A program made the translations under genes and the position numbers. From Pseudoalteromonas peptidolytica (GTDB lineage: Bacteria > Pseudomonadota > Gammaproteobacteria > Enterobacterales > Alteromonadaceae), in assembly GCF_012641745.1 (NCBI RefSeq), contig NZ_WEHZ01000005.1:124001-188000 (forward strand): a stretch of DNA of 64,000 bases, written 5' to 3'. Below, one piece after another: positions 52,638 to 60,208 of the stretch. Under the pieces are notes generated by a model. That model worked only from the letters and a program-made list of their open reading frames with translations. It was not told the origin of the DNA and did not search any database. Position 1 is the stretch's first letter; the number at the start of each line of letters is the position of its first letter.

Positions 52638-53384
52638 TTAGTAACAATAAAATTGTTGGCGCTGCATTTGGATGGTAAAAGGTGCCGCTTGGATAAAAAT
52701 ACTCGACGCGGAGGTGAGATCTGAACTTACCTTACCTGATACTTTGGCCATACTGTGTGAAGCCGCTGTCGTGGCAACCACAAGCGCAGTCATATTCTCA
52801 ACATTATCAGCATGTTGGGGCATCCAGCTACGTTGTAGGCTTAGCGATTGACTTGCCGAAGTAACGAGCAAGCTGGCACTTTGCTGTACCCCGACGCTCA
52901 GGCTGATTTGGCTGCGACATGGTTTGGTCATCACCACCGCTTGCCATAGCTGCGCCTGTAGTTTTGGCGTGAGCAGCGTATTGCCTGCTGGGTCTAAGTT
53001 TTGCGCTGCCAATGCGATTATCTGCGCCGAATGCGGCGCAAAGTCACTGGGGTTGTCTTGTTGCCACCACTCTTTTAGCTCAACTTTTGCCGCTAACGTG
53101 GAAAGCGCGCTTTTGATTGCACTGACTGTCCCTTTGATACGGTGATCTGGCACGCTATTGGCGATGATTTTACGTTTGACCTCAGCAGGCCAAGTACTGT
53201 CCCAAAAATCCACACTAAGCGCGTCGGCAAGCCAAGGTAAAAAGTGCTCAGGACAGCGCCAAGGATCCCATAAACTACCGAGCGGTACTGGGGTTTTGGA
53301 GACTTTGCATAACGCTTTTGCCAGCCCGTGCTCAAGTGGTTCGCTCGTATGTGGTAGTAAGGTATTAAATATCTCGTCCTGCAA
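52638..53384 (-). CDS. I: Cassette 4 baseplate protein I
   Basis: 248 residues. Core: 'GSLWDPWRCPEHFLPWLADALSVDFWDSTWPAEVKRKIIANSVPDHRIKGTVSAIKSAL' and 'LKEWWQQDNPSDFAP'. The C-terminal ~60 residues end '...QMQRQQFYCY', similar to the end of the I protein of cassette 5 ('RFQVARFYCHA'), suggesting a common ancestor. It starts with a TTG codon six bases after GGAGG, inside the last 20 bases of J4. Confidence 0.9.
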   Translation of the reverse strand: MQDEIFNTLLPHTSEPLEHGLAKALCKVSKTPVPLGSLWDPWRCPEHFLPWLADALSVDFWDSTWPAEVKRKIIANSVPDHRIKGTVSAIKSALSTLAAKVELKEWWQQDNPSDFAPHSAQIIALAAQNLDPAGNTLLTPKLQAQLWQAVVMTKPCRSQISLSVGVQQSASLLVTSASQSLSLQRSWMPQHADNVENMTALVVATTAASHSMAKVSGKVSSDLTSASSIFIQAAPFTIQMQRQQFYCY

Positions 53385-54321
53385 TTTCTACCTCCACTTT
53401 CGTACAATACGCTGCCTGCCAAGGCGCATTGATAATATCTTCGGTTGGCGAGACCAGCTCAACACGTTGCACGCCCGTTTGATGTAATGCGCCATACAGT
53501 CCAGACATACGAATATCGTGATTAAGCTTATGATGCGCCTGCAACCACTGCTTCACGCTCTGCTCGACCAACGTTTTGACTTTTTGCTCATCAGGGCCGG
53601 GATATAAATACAGTTTGGCATGAAGCGTAAATTCCTTTACCTCAGCGGCGAGTATCCTTGGTCTATCGGTCAATGGCCTAATTTCTTCTTGGAATAAATA
53701 GTCTGTTATCGCTGTTATTTCGTCTTGGCTGGGTATGCCATTACCGCTATCTGTGAGCACCGTTATCGCCACATCCCCTGGCGCTGCATCTTGAAGTCGA
53801 GCGGCATGGGTACAGTGCAGCAATTTCGTTTGCGCTGGAACGAGCTCTGATAATGGCGGTTCGACTTGCAGCAGCGCAAATTCGGGGGACTCCACAAAAA
53901 CATCTTTTACTTGAGGCAATGCTTTAAACGCATGAAAACAATATGCGCCAATTGGCCCTGCGGTGCTAAATCCTTCAAGTGCCAGCCGGATCCGCTCACG
54001 AAAACGAGCATCACTTTCATCGACTTCACGAGTGACTAAAAAGCGATTGCCTAGATAATCAAGTTCACTGCTCGTTGCTTTTGCCAACAACACTTGCTGC
54101 GCGCCCTCATTAATTTGCTGACGTAAGAGCAACTCTCGATAAGCAAACACCTCCATCAACTTCGCTAATGGGTCGCTTGGCAAGGGCTCGCCAAGATCAG
54201 GGCAAGCCGCCGCTAGTGCTTGCTTGAGTTCATTGTATAAAGTGTCAAATTGGACCGGCGCAAGTAAATCAGATGCCGGTAGTTGGCCAAGATCAACGGC
54301 ACTAAAATTGATTAAAGACAT
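53365..54321 (-). CDS. J: Cassette 4 baseplate wedge protein J
   Basis: 318 residues, the longest J here. Core: 'VDLGQLPASDLLAPVQFDTLYNELKQAL', 'LMEVFAYRELLLRQQINEGAQQVLLAKATSSELDYLGNRFLVTREVDESD', 'GPIGAYCFHAFKALPQVKDVFVESP', and 'LHQTGVQRVELVSPTEDI'. An insertion of about 25 residues around 'LSELVPAQTKLLHCTHAARLQDAAPGD' is absent from the other J proteins. A hairpin lies between it and the upstream small gene. Confidence 0.94.
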   Translation of the reverse strand: MSLINFSAVDLGQLPASDLLAPVQFDTLYNELKQALAAACPDLGEPLPSDPLAKLMEVFAYRELLLRQQINEGAQQVLLAKATSSELDYLGNRFLVTREVDESDARFRERIRLALEGFSTAGPIGAYCFHAFKALPQVKDVFVESPEFALLQVEPPLSELVPAQTKLLHCTHAARLQDAAPGDVAITVLTDSGNGIPSQDEITAITDYLFQEEIRPLTDRPRILAAEVKEFTLHAKLYLYPGPDEQKVKTLVEQSVKQWLQAHHKLNHDIRMSGLYGALHQTGVQRVELVSPTEDIINAPWQAAYCTKVEVEIAGRDI

Positions 54322-54338
54322 AAGGAACCTATTTATAG

Positions 54339-54361
54339 TAAGGCTCTCTAATTGAGCCTTA
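54339..54361 (-). terminator. Hairpin upstream of J4
   Basis: A TAAGGCTC / GAGCCTTA 8-base stem with a 7-base loop lies in the 52 bases between the end of the fibre 5b pair and gpJ of cassette 4. It lacks a clear T-tract, so it may be a weak terminator or a processing site. Confidence 0.45.
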
Positions 54362-54373
54362 CCATTTGAGACT

Positions 54374-54676
54374 TTAAAGAGTTGGTAATGTTGACTTGAT
54401 TGCAGCTCGCTTACTCATCCAAGCTTGCTTAGCTGCTGTGGCTTTTTCTGATTCTTCGCCGTATTCAGTAACCGCAGCTATATAGTCAAAGAATAAGAAA
54501 TCGGTGTTGGCGCTGTAATGTTTGCGTCTTAACTCGCTGATTTCTTTAGGACTGTATTCAATTTCACATAAAGCGAAATCAACTTCAGCTTCTTTTGCAA
54601 GGTGTGCTGCGTGTGCATCATCAACAATACCACCAGCTATCGCTTTACCTGTTGTTTTTAATTTTAAAATCGCCAT
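54374..54676 (-). CDS. Small fibre-associated protein of the second fibre pair (5b)
   Basis: 100 residues. The C-terminal 'DFLFFDYIAAVTEYGEESEKATAAKQAWMSKRAAIKSTLPTL' is homologous by eye to the protein at 55685 ('GLAFDYLAALAEFGENSEATQEAKAAWLQARTTIKARYP') and to 35036. It starts two bases after the stop of the fibre at 54679 and has AAGGAG upstream. It forms a fibre/chaperone pair that is not accompanied by its own gpJ or gpI. Confidence 0.72.
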   Translation of the reverse strand: MAILKLKTTGKAIAGGIVDDAHAAHLAKEAEVDFALCEIEYSPKEISELRRKHYSANTDFLFFDYIAAVTEYGEESEKATAAKQAWMSKRAAIKSTLPTL

Positions 54677-54678
54677 GT

Positions 54679-55560
54679 TTATGCTCCTTCATTTAAAGTT
54701 GGACCTACGTGAGTGTATGGATGGCCGACACTATCAGCCCAGATCATATTGTTACCATGATCGCCCGTACCAACATAAGGCAACGCAATGGCCACTTTCA
54801 TGCTACCAAGCCCTTTGAAGAGTGGCTGATGATACCCTCCCCAACCAGTTCTTCTACTCGATTTATATTGCCAACCTTTACCTACATCTGAGCTTTCAAC
54901 AGAAATTAAAGCTGAGCGATTTTGGGATGGGTAAAATCGTAATGTACCTGTTTGTTCTAACACATTGACCCAGCAACTTGCTTGCGTTAAAAATTCCCCT
55001 TTACTCCAACCAATATATCTTTCACCCCCTTGATTCAACAAAAATAGATTACCTTCAGTGGGCTTATCGTCTCGCCCTTTATTCAAAACGACATCCATTA
55101 GAAGAACTTTATATTGGCTTCCAGAGTAGCTCTCATGATGGGGATATTTCGCTCCCAAGCCCCGCCTTAACAAATCTTCATTTGGTGTTAGCCCAAATTC
55201 TGAAAGTTGACTCAGCGATAGCTTAGTGATTGTTCCCGAACCTTCAGTTCCCCGATAGAAGAAACTTGCCCATGGTTCCGCATGCGCAGTCAGTACATCC
55301 ACAGCAGTGCCATTTGGCACATCAGCACAAATATTATTAAAGTGCTTAGTATCAGAAAGTGCATTAGGGGCTAAAGGTAAAGCTCGCTGGAAACTGGCAA
55401 TTTTTGCGTCCACAGCCTGCTCTTTAGCTTGCAAGCGGGCGTCTACCTCAGCTCTTTTTGCATCTAATTTTGCCGTAATATCTTGAATTTTATTATCGAC
55501 AGTTGCGGTGAGGTCATTGGATGCCTCGATGAGGTTGGCAATATCTTGCTCTAGTGCCAT
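54679..55560 (-). CDS. Second distal tail fibre of cassette 5 (fibre 5b)
   Basis: 293 residues. The first ~25 residues ('MALEQDIANLIEASNDLTAT' and on) are nearly identical to the start of the broken fibre gene at 56785, so both use the same docking to the proximal fibre. A coiled coil (35-70, 'KLDAKRAEVDARLQAKEQAVDAKI') leads to a beta-rich tip unlike that of fibre 5a. A strong terminator lies 70 bases upstream, so it is probably weakly or conditionally expressed. It looks like an alternative receptor-binding module. Confidence 0.75.
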   Translation of the reverse strand: MALEQDIANLIEASNDLTATVDNKIQDITAKLDAKRAEVDARLQAKEQAVDAKIASFQRALPLAPNALSDTKHFNNICADVPNGTAVDVLTAHAEPWASFFYRGTEGSGTITKLSLSQLSEFGLTPNEDLLRRGLGAKYPHHESYSGSQYKVLLMDVVLNKGRDDKPTEGNLFLLNQGGERYIGWSKGEFLTQASCWVNVLEQTGTLRFYPSQNRSALISVESSDVGKGWQYKSSRRTGWGGYHQPLFKGLGSMKVAIALPYVGTGDHGNNMIWADSVGHPYTHVGPTLNEGA

Positions 55561-55630
55561 ATTTTTTCTCCATATGGTTAAAGTTGTTTATTAAAACGAT
55601 TGAGCGTTAGCTCTGTGGTAAATCAGGCAC

Positions 55631-55657
55631 AAAAAAGCCCACCAAAGGGTGGGCTTT
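55631..55657 (-). terminator. Strong terminator before the second fibre pair of cassette 5
   Basis: A perfect 10-base stem AAAGCCCACC / GGTGGGCTTT with a 4-base loop is followed on the minus strand by TTTTTTGT. It lies between the chaperone-like gene at 55685 and fibre 5b. Confidence 0.88.
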
Positions 55658-55684
55658 GTAGCCTAACGTGGTTGTAAATATTCG

Positions 55685-55999
55685 TTATTCAGGTTTTGGA
55701 TAGCGAGCCTTAATTGTGGTTCTTGCCTGTAACCACGCGGCTTTTGCCTCCTGAGTCGCTTCGCTGTTTTCGCCAAACTCCGCTAAGGCGGCTAAATAAT
55801 CAAAGGCCAGCCCGTCTGACTCGCTTTGATAAGAAAAGCTTCTGGCGTGCATGCACTGTGATAGTAGCTGCGCCTGTTTTGCCTCGGCTAAAATAGCGGG
55901 AATATCAGCGCTAGCAATGCCCAAATCCGCCAGCGTTTTTTCATCCGCAGGGACATTAATCAGCTCATCATCGCCAATTCTTAACGTTTTTATTTCCAT
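55685..55999 (-). CDS. Small fibre-associated protein of the first fibre pair (5a)
   Basis: 104 residues. 'LRIGDDELINVPADEKTLADLGIASADIPAIL' is followed by the shared end 'DGLAFDYLAALAEFGENSEATQEAKAAWLQARTTIKARYPKPE', homologous to 35036 and 54374. ATG at 55999 with AAGGAG upstream, 10 bases after the fibre 5a stop. Intact, although the fibre gene it would serve is frameshifted. Confidence 0.75.
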   Translation of the reverse strand: MEIKTLRIGDDELINVPADEKTLADLGIASADIPAILAEAKQAQLLSQCMHARSFSYQSESDGLAFDYLAALAEFGENSEATQEAKAAWLQARTTIKARYPKPE

Positions 56000-56009
56000 G
56001 TTTACTCCT

Positions 56010-56785
56010 TTAGGCTGTCGGTGGTGTATAGGGGTGGTTTGCGTATGGAATGGTACTTAGTGTTGGCGCTAAACGCTCAGCAAATGGAATTGGCTCTGCG
56101 TACCAGCGAACAGAGCTATTGGCAAAACTAGCCTCTGTTAACTCTCTTCGCAAATTATCATTTCCATCATGATAAGATACATCTCCTTTCCAATTCTTGA
56201 TAAATCGGTATTTAAGTCCACCACCTCTTAAGTACATACCATTGTAGCGATAACACCAGGCACCCACTGAACCGTCATCACGGCCGACATACAGAGGTTT
56301 ATCAGCATCTACTTTTTCCACTTTTGAATACGCGTAGAAGCTTAAATGACTTACTGTTGGATTATAACGTTCATGAAAACGCTTAATTTGCATAAAGTTA
56401 GCATCGCCATGCCAAGCATAAGCATTACCTTCCAGCTCAAGGAGAAGTGCCGCTTGGTGAGGGCTCGCGGTGTTTAAGGGTTTTGTGTCACTATTCCATG
56501 AATACTGGCGAGCAACCGTAAGCTTGCCCCCCCCGCGGCATTATCTGGAAAACGCCACCACACCGGATAAAAATAATCCTTTGAACCACCGATAAAAATA
56601 TCTTGTACGTAGCGTGTTTCTGGCATCGCTTCTTGGATAAATTCATCTACATCTTGCTCTTTTTTTGCGATACGCACGTCAAATGCTGCCATTTGGTTGT
56701 CTAACTGCTGTGCCTTGTTGTCAACCACTGCGGTTAACGCGTCCGTGGACTGTATCAGGTTTGCAATATCTTGTTCTAATGCCAT
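56010..56785 (-). pseudogene. Distal tail fibre 5a, interrupted by a one-base shift in a G8 tract (phase-variable candidate)
   Basis: The first 84 codons ('MALEQDIANLIQSTDALTAV' and on) run into a G8 run at 56527-56534 and end 25 codons later as a 103-residue protein. With one more G the frame continues as 'GKLTVARQYSWNSDTKPLNT', 'ALLLELEGNAYAWHGDANFM' and onward to the TAA at 56010, giving about 258 residues, the normal distal-fibre length. The ribosome-binding site AGGAG and the downstream chaperone-like gene are intact. A homopolymeric tract at the break is the classic slipped-strand switch; a sequencing error or true decay are alternatives. Confidence 0.8.
56527..56534 (-). repeat. G8 homopolymer at the fibre 5a frameshift
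   Basis: Eight consecutive C on the plus strand, i.e. G8 in the coding strand. G9 (or G6) restores the fibre frame; G8 gives early termination. Confidence 0.85.
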
Positions 56786-56794
56786 AAATTGCTC

Positions 56795-57340
56795 CTATAA
56801 AATTCCTTTAGCCATCAGTTCAAACTTTTGTTTAAGATGACGGGTCATATTATTGATTTGTGCAGCGCCGAGCTTGGCAAGCTCTGGGGCGATAAGAATA
56901 TTGAGATTAACGCCATTATCGACAATGGTCACCGAGTCCGCAGGAACCCCTGTTAAGACCAAATCAAACGCCAGTAATAAGTCGACTTCCGCCGACTTAT
57001 ACGCAATGGGTCTATCTGGTGAAGAGTACACCGCAAAGAGTACTTCTTCGGGTTGACCATTTGCTTCACTTTCGATGTAAAAGCCAACTTCATTGACCCA
57101 AAAGTTGTGATCTGTGTCGTCAATCACACTCATGTGGATTTGGGCATTGCCCTTGTCTTCGCCGCTGGCCACCATAATGCGGTGGATTTCTTGTTGCAGC
57201 TGGCTACGCCCTTGATCTGGCGTGTAGTTGCCTGTGCCAAGCCCTACTCTGCTGATCTTCGCTTGAAAGCCATTTTTTTGGGCGTTAAATACTGCTTCCA
57301 ACCCTCTGGTGGTGATCGTCGGCCGTAAAATCGTGCTCAC
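56795..57340 (-). CDS. H: Cassette 5 proximal tail fibre (gpH N-terminal domain)
   Basis: 181 residues. 'STILRPTITTRGLEAVFNAQKNGFQAKISRVGLGTGNYTPDQGRSQLQQEIHRIMVASG' and 'NFWVNEVGFYIESEANGQPEEVLFAVYSSPDRPIAYKSAEVDLLLAFDLVLTGVPADSV' match the fibre anchor domain and are close to the cassette 4 protein. The start is a GTG at 57340, nine bases after AAAGGAG, and lines up with its paralogues. The open frame continues upstream only through an inserted repeat element. Confidence 0.87.
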   Translation of the reverse strand: MSTILRPTITTRGLEAVFNAQKNGFQAKISRVGLGTGNYTPDQGRSQLQQEIHRIMVASGEDKGNAQIHMSVIDDTDHNFWVNEVGFYIESEANGQPEEVLFAVYSSPDRPIAYKSAEVDLLLAFDLVLTGVPADSVTIVDNGVNLNILIAPELAKLGAAQINNMTRHLKQKFELMAKGIL

Positions 57341-57380
57341 AGCACCTGTCTCCTTTTGTTGAGTGATACCAATTTGCTTC

Positions 57381-57627
57381 AATAACCTGAGGTTTGGATA
57401 AGGAGTGCTCCAACTCATTGCTGTTAAAGCACAACTTAGCTTTTCCTTGTCTAGCCAGAGAGTTTTAGGGAAAACACCGCTCCCGCGTCCTGCTCTCGCT
57501 AAGGTACCTACATCCTGTAGGCAAGGCGAATTTACGCACCAATAGCTGGCTATTGGAAGTGAATTCAACGCAGTTAGCACTAAAACTGGCTGCAAGAAGG
57601 CATTAATTATCCGCAGCTCAGGTTTTA
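57381..57627. repeat. MITE-like element with 21-base imperfect terminal inverted repeats
   Basis: The left end (57381-57401, AATAACCTGAGGTTTGGATAA) is matched inverted by the right end (57607-57627) at about 17 of 21 positions. The interior shares 'CGTCCTG', 'AAGGTACCTACATCCTGTAGG' and 'CAAGGC' with the insert of the dispersed repeats. It makes up most of the 57341-57758 gap between gpI and gpH of cassette 5, where other cassettes have overlapping genes. A TACCAATTTG dispersed-repeat end precedes it at 57367. No gene is present in the gap. Confidence 0.65.
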
Positions 57628-57758
57628 TACATATCGGTACGAAATAACAGCAATGGGTTATACCAATCGGTATTACCGCTGGGTAAACGCTGATGACATC
57701 AATTGAAGTAAAGTAGTCGCTATTCCAATAACGGTTGTTGATTGCATTGCTGCGATGA

Positions 57759-58655
57759 TTAGGCGTGGCAGTAGAATCTTGCCACTTGAAAACGTTGATT
57801 ATTAATATGTAAGCTGGTTGCAAATGCACAGCTCAAGTCAATCTTGGTAGCTGGCAGCTTTTGCTCGTTGGTAAAATAAATACGGCTTACAGCGTGACGG
57901 CGGTTATTAAGGTGCAGTGCCAGTTGTGCTCGTGTATGCATATTTGCATTCACAGGTATGCTTTTCATGTACTGGCTTGTTGCCGCAACGGGTTTGGTGC
58001 CTGCCAAGGCCAATGCCGCCGACACTTGCGCTGCTGGCGCTTTGACAGCTTGGGTGTGCGCCGTTTTTCTCGCAACTTGCATGCCACTGGCGATCGCCGC
58101 ACTTTGCACCCCTAGCTGCATTTTTGCCCCAACTAAAAAGTCAAAGTGTGCACGCTGTGGCTTGGTGCTGTGTGTAACATCTCTTACAGCTTGGTACAGC
58201 TCAGGGCTGAGCACCACAGCATCGCTGGTGTAGGGAACTTCATTCGCCCATGCAATAAACATAAACGTATGCGGCTGCTTTGATTGATATGGCGCAATGG
58301 CAATATCATCAATCTCTTGAAACCACTCAAAAAACTCTACACTGACGCCAAGTGATGTCAGTGCTCGTTTCACCGCGCCTACAGTCCCTTTATGTTTATG
58401 TACTTTAACTGAGTTGGTGATAAATGCGCGTTTAGTCTGAAGCGACCAATTTTCGTCCCATTCATCCACTGACAGTGACCAAGCAAGCCAAGGCAATAGC
58501 GCCTCTGGACAGGTTGCAGGGTGCCATTGCCTACCAATGTATTCTGGTATGGTTGCCTGCACTTTGAGCTCTTCAGGTACACGCTCTACTGCCTCAGCCA
58601 TGTTACAAACCAGTGGGGATGTACCTGGCGGTAGTAATTTATGATAATTCGCCAT
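57759..58655 (-). CDS. I: Cassette 5 baseplate protein I
   Basis: 298 residues. Core: 'IGRQWHPATCPEALLPWLAWSLSVDEWDENWSLQTKRAFITNSVKVHKHKGTVGAVKRALTSLGV' and 'FFEWFQEIDDIAIAPYQSKQPHTFMFIAW'. The C-terminal extension (about 200-298) includes Ala-rich and beta segments and ends 'NQRFQVARFYCHA', related to the end of cassette 4 I. Start at 58655 with GGAGA upstream, 8 bases after the gpJ stop. Confidence 0.92.
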   Translation of the reverse strand: MANYHKLLPPGTSPLVCNMAEAVERVPEELKVQATIPEYIGRQWHPATCPEALLPWLAWSLSVDEWDENWSLQTKRAFITNSVKVHKHKGTVGAVKRALTSLGVSVEFFEWFQEIDDIAIAPYQSKQPHTFMFIAWANEVPYTSDAVVLSPELYQAVRDVTHSTKPQRAHFDFLVGAKMQLGVQSAAIASGMQVARKTAHTQAVKAPAAQVSAALALAGTKPVAATSQYMKSIPVNANMHTRAQLALHLNNRRHAVSRIYFTNEQKLPATKIDLSCAFATSLHINNQRFQVARFYCHA

Positions 58656-58663
58656 AAGTCTCC

Positions 58664-59506
58664 TTACTCTGTTGGAAAGTGCAGCTGTATAGTGCGACAA
58701 AAAGCAGCCTCTTTCACAGTAGATACAATATCGTCATTCATTGTGTGCAATTTGACTTTTCTGACCCCTCCTTGGTGTAGCGCATCAATGAGACCTGAGC
58801 TTGGTACTTCTTTACCTAGTAAATAATGAGACTGAATAAACGCATTAACCGCTTGGTTAATCGCTACCTTAACCTGCTTTGTATTAATTCCTGCGTTAAA
58901 GTAAATATCAGCTTCAATCGTGTATTGTGTTGGCTCTACCAAATGGACTCTGACCAAATCAGTAAGCGGCCTAACATCTTCATTATTTAGGTATCGCAAT
59001 ACCTCGGTACGTAGCGCTTCTTTTTCGTGCAGTGTCTCAACACTTGCTACTGGCAAAATATACACCTCGACAATACCGGGTAAGCTTGACTCAACATATA
59101 CGTCTTTCACTTGCGCAGAAGCGGTAAAAGCATGATATTGATAGGCGCCGTTTGTCCCAGCCATTGAGTGGCTTTCTAACGACAATGGGATCCTGAGTCG
59201 ATAACGCTCGTCAAGCTCATTTTCCTCTCGCGGCACACCAAATAAGACGCCCAAGTGATCTAGGTCTGACCCTTTAGCATAAGCAACCATAACTGATTGC
59301 GCTGCATCATTTACGCGTTGCCTAAGTAGCACTTCTCGGTAGGCAAACAGCTCCATCAACTTAATTGCTGGATCTGAAGGCAACCACGGGTAATCAGGGA
59401 AATGCTGCTGTAGCTGCGCCTCTAATTGCTGGTAAACAGCCTCATAGCTAACAGTCTCAAGCACCTCGGGTGCAGATAGGCGCGTCAGATCAATAGCATT
59501 ATTCAT
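58664..59506 (-). CDS. J: Cassette 5 baseplate wedge protein J
   Basis: 280 residues with the complete gpJ pattern: 'IDLTRLSAPEVLETVSYEAVYQQLEAQL', 'LMELFAYREVLLRQRVNDAAQSVMVAYAKGSDLDHLGVLFGVPREENELDERYRLRI', 'MAGTNGAYQYHAFTASAQVKDVYVESS' and 'LHQGGVRKVKLHTMNDDI'. It is the first gpJ read after the lysis genes. A short AAAGCT / AGCTTT hairpin with T5 lies in the 58-base gap before it (59507-59564). Confidence 0.94.
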   Translation of the reverse strand: MNNAIDLTRLSAPEVLETVSYEAVYQQLEAQLQQHFPDYPWLPSDPAIKLMELFAYREVLLRQRVNDAAQSVMVAYAKGSDLDHLGVLFGVPREENELDERYRLRIPLSLESHSMAGTNGAYQYHAFTASAQVKDVYVESSLPGIVEVYILPVASVETLHEKEALRTEVLRYLNNEDVRPLTDLVRVHLVEPTQYTIEADIYFNAGINTKQVKVAINQAVNAFIQSHYLLGKEVPSSGLIDALHQGGVRKVKLHTMNDDIVSTVKEAAFCRTIQLHFPTE

Positions 59507-59564
59507 GCTACTCTCCTTGTAAATTAAGTTGGATATAAAAAGCTCTGCCGAAGTAGCTTTGCTG

Positions 59565-59813
59565 CTAAGATTCTTTGCGCCGCGCGCTTAATAAGGTATC
59601 AAGTTTTTTGTCTATGGAATCTAAGCGTTTTTCTATACGCTTTTGATCTTCCTTGCGAATTTGCTTGAGATGATCAAGCGCTTGAGAATTGGTCGTGATC
59701 CGTTTATCTAAATCCCCCAGATAAATAATGCTAGACACCAGCAAGACGATGGTGGTTAAAATATGAGCCAGATTCAACTCTTTTTTCATCTGCCATTGTT
59801 CTGGGTGATTCAC
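59565..59813 (-). CDS. Small lysis-module membrane protein, unknown
   Basis: 82 residues. One membrane span (ILTTIVLLVSSIIYLGDL, about 18-35) is followed by a charged coiled coil ('DHLKQIRKEDQKRIEKRLDSIDKKLDTLLSARRKES'). The N-in, helical-periplasm layout resembles an inner-membrane spanin (Rz-like), which would couple lysis to the outer membrane, but no signature proves it. Its start overlaps the holin stop by 4 bases. Confidence 0.6.
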   Translation of the reverse strand: MNHPEQWQMKKELNLAHILTTIVLLVSSIIYLGDLDKRITTNSQALDHLKQIRKEDQKRIEKRLDSIDKKLDTLLSARRKES

Positions 59814-60208
59814 TTACTCACTCCTTTTACTTTTTCCACCGTGCGTAACCCTGCAAGCCCCAACATGGCAAGTGTTAATTCCAGCATGACATCCAACGGT
59901 AAATCGGGTGTGCCCTTCTCCGGTACTAACCACTGCAAGATAGGATTAACAACAAATGAAAATAAAAAGCCAAACCCACATACCCACATCAAAAAAGGTC
60001 TAGCACCGGCAACAAAAACACTGCGATGTGAGGCTTGTACTTGGTTGATCTGCGCTTGTACTAGCGCATGCTTTGCTATCAGCCGCGCTTTGAGGTGCTC
60101 TTGTTTTAACACCTCTTCTTCGCTGGTAAATAACTCATCCAAGATATTACCAATGGCCTCGATAGGTGCCACGGTTTTAGCTGAAAACAGACTTGCCAGT
60201 AGACTCAT
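59810..60208 (-). CDS. Holin-like protein (3TM holin family)
   Basis: 132 residues. The N-terminal amphipathic region and helix 'NILDELFTSEEEVLKQEHLKARLIAKHALVQAQINQVQASHRSVFVAGARPFLMWVCGFGFLFSF' are followed by a second hydrophobic segment around 'PLDVMLELTLAMLGLAGLRTVEKVKG'. 'RSVFVAGARPFLMWVCG' is the hallmark of the GTA/phage 3TM holins. It should form inner-membrane holes that release the endolysin. ATG at 60208 overlapping the endolysin stop. Confidence 0.82.
   Translation of the reverse strand: MSLLASLFSAKTVAPIEAIGNILDELFTSEEEVLKQEHLKARLIAKHALVQAQINQVQASHRSVFVAGARPFLMWVCGFGFLFSFVVNPILQWLVPEKGTPDLPLDVMLELTLAMLGLAGLRTVEKVKGVSK

Noticed and set aside
56010..56393. Separate 127-residue gene starting at an internal ATG
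   Set aside because: It lacks a ribosome-binding site and joins the upstream fibre frame by one added base in the G8 tract, so it is the 3' part of fibre 5a.
57341..57829. N-terminal extension of the cassette 5 gpH (344-residue frame from 57829)
   Set aside because: The extra residues are translated from the inserted repeat element; paralogues and the AAAGGAG site support the GTG at 57340.
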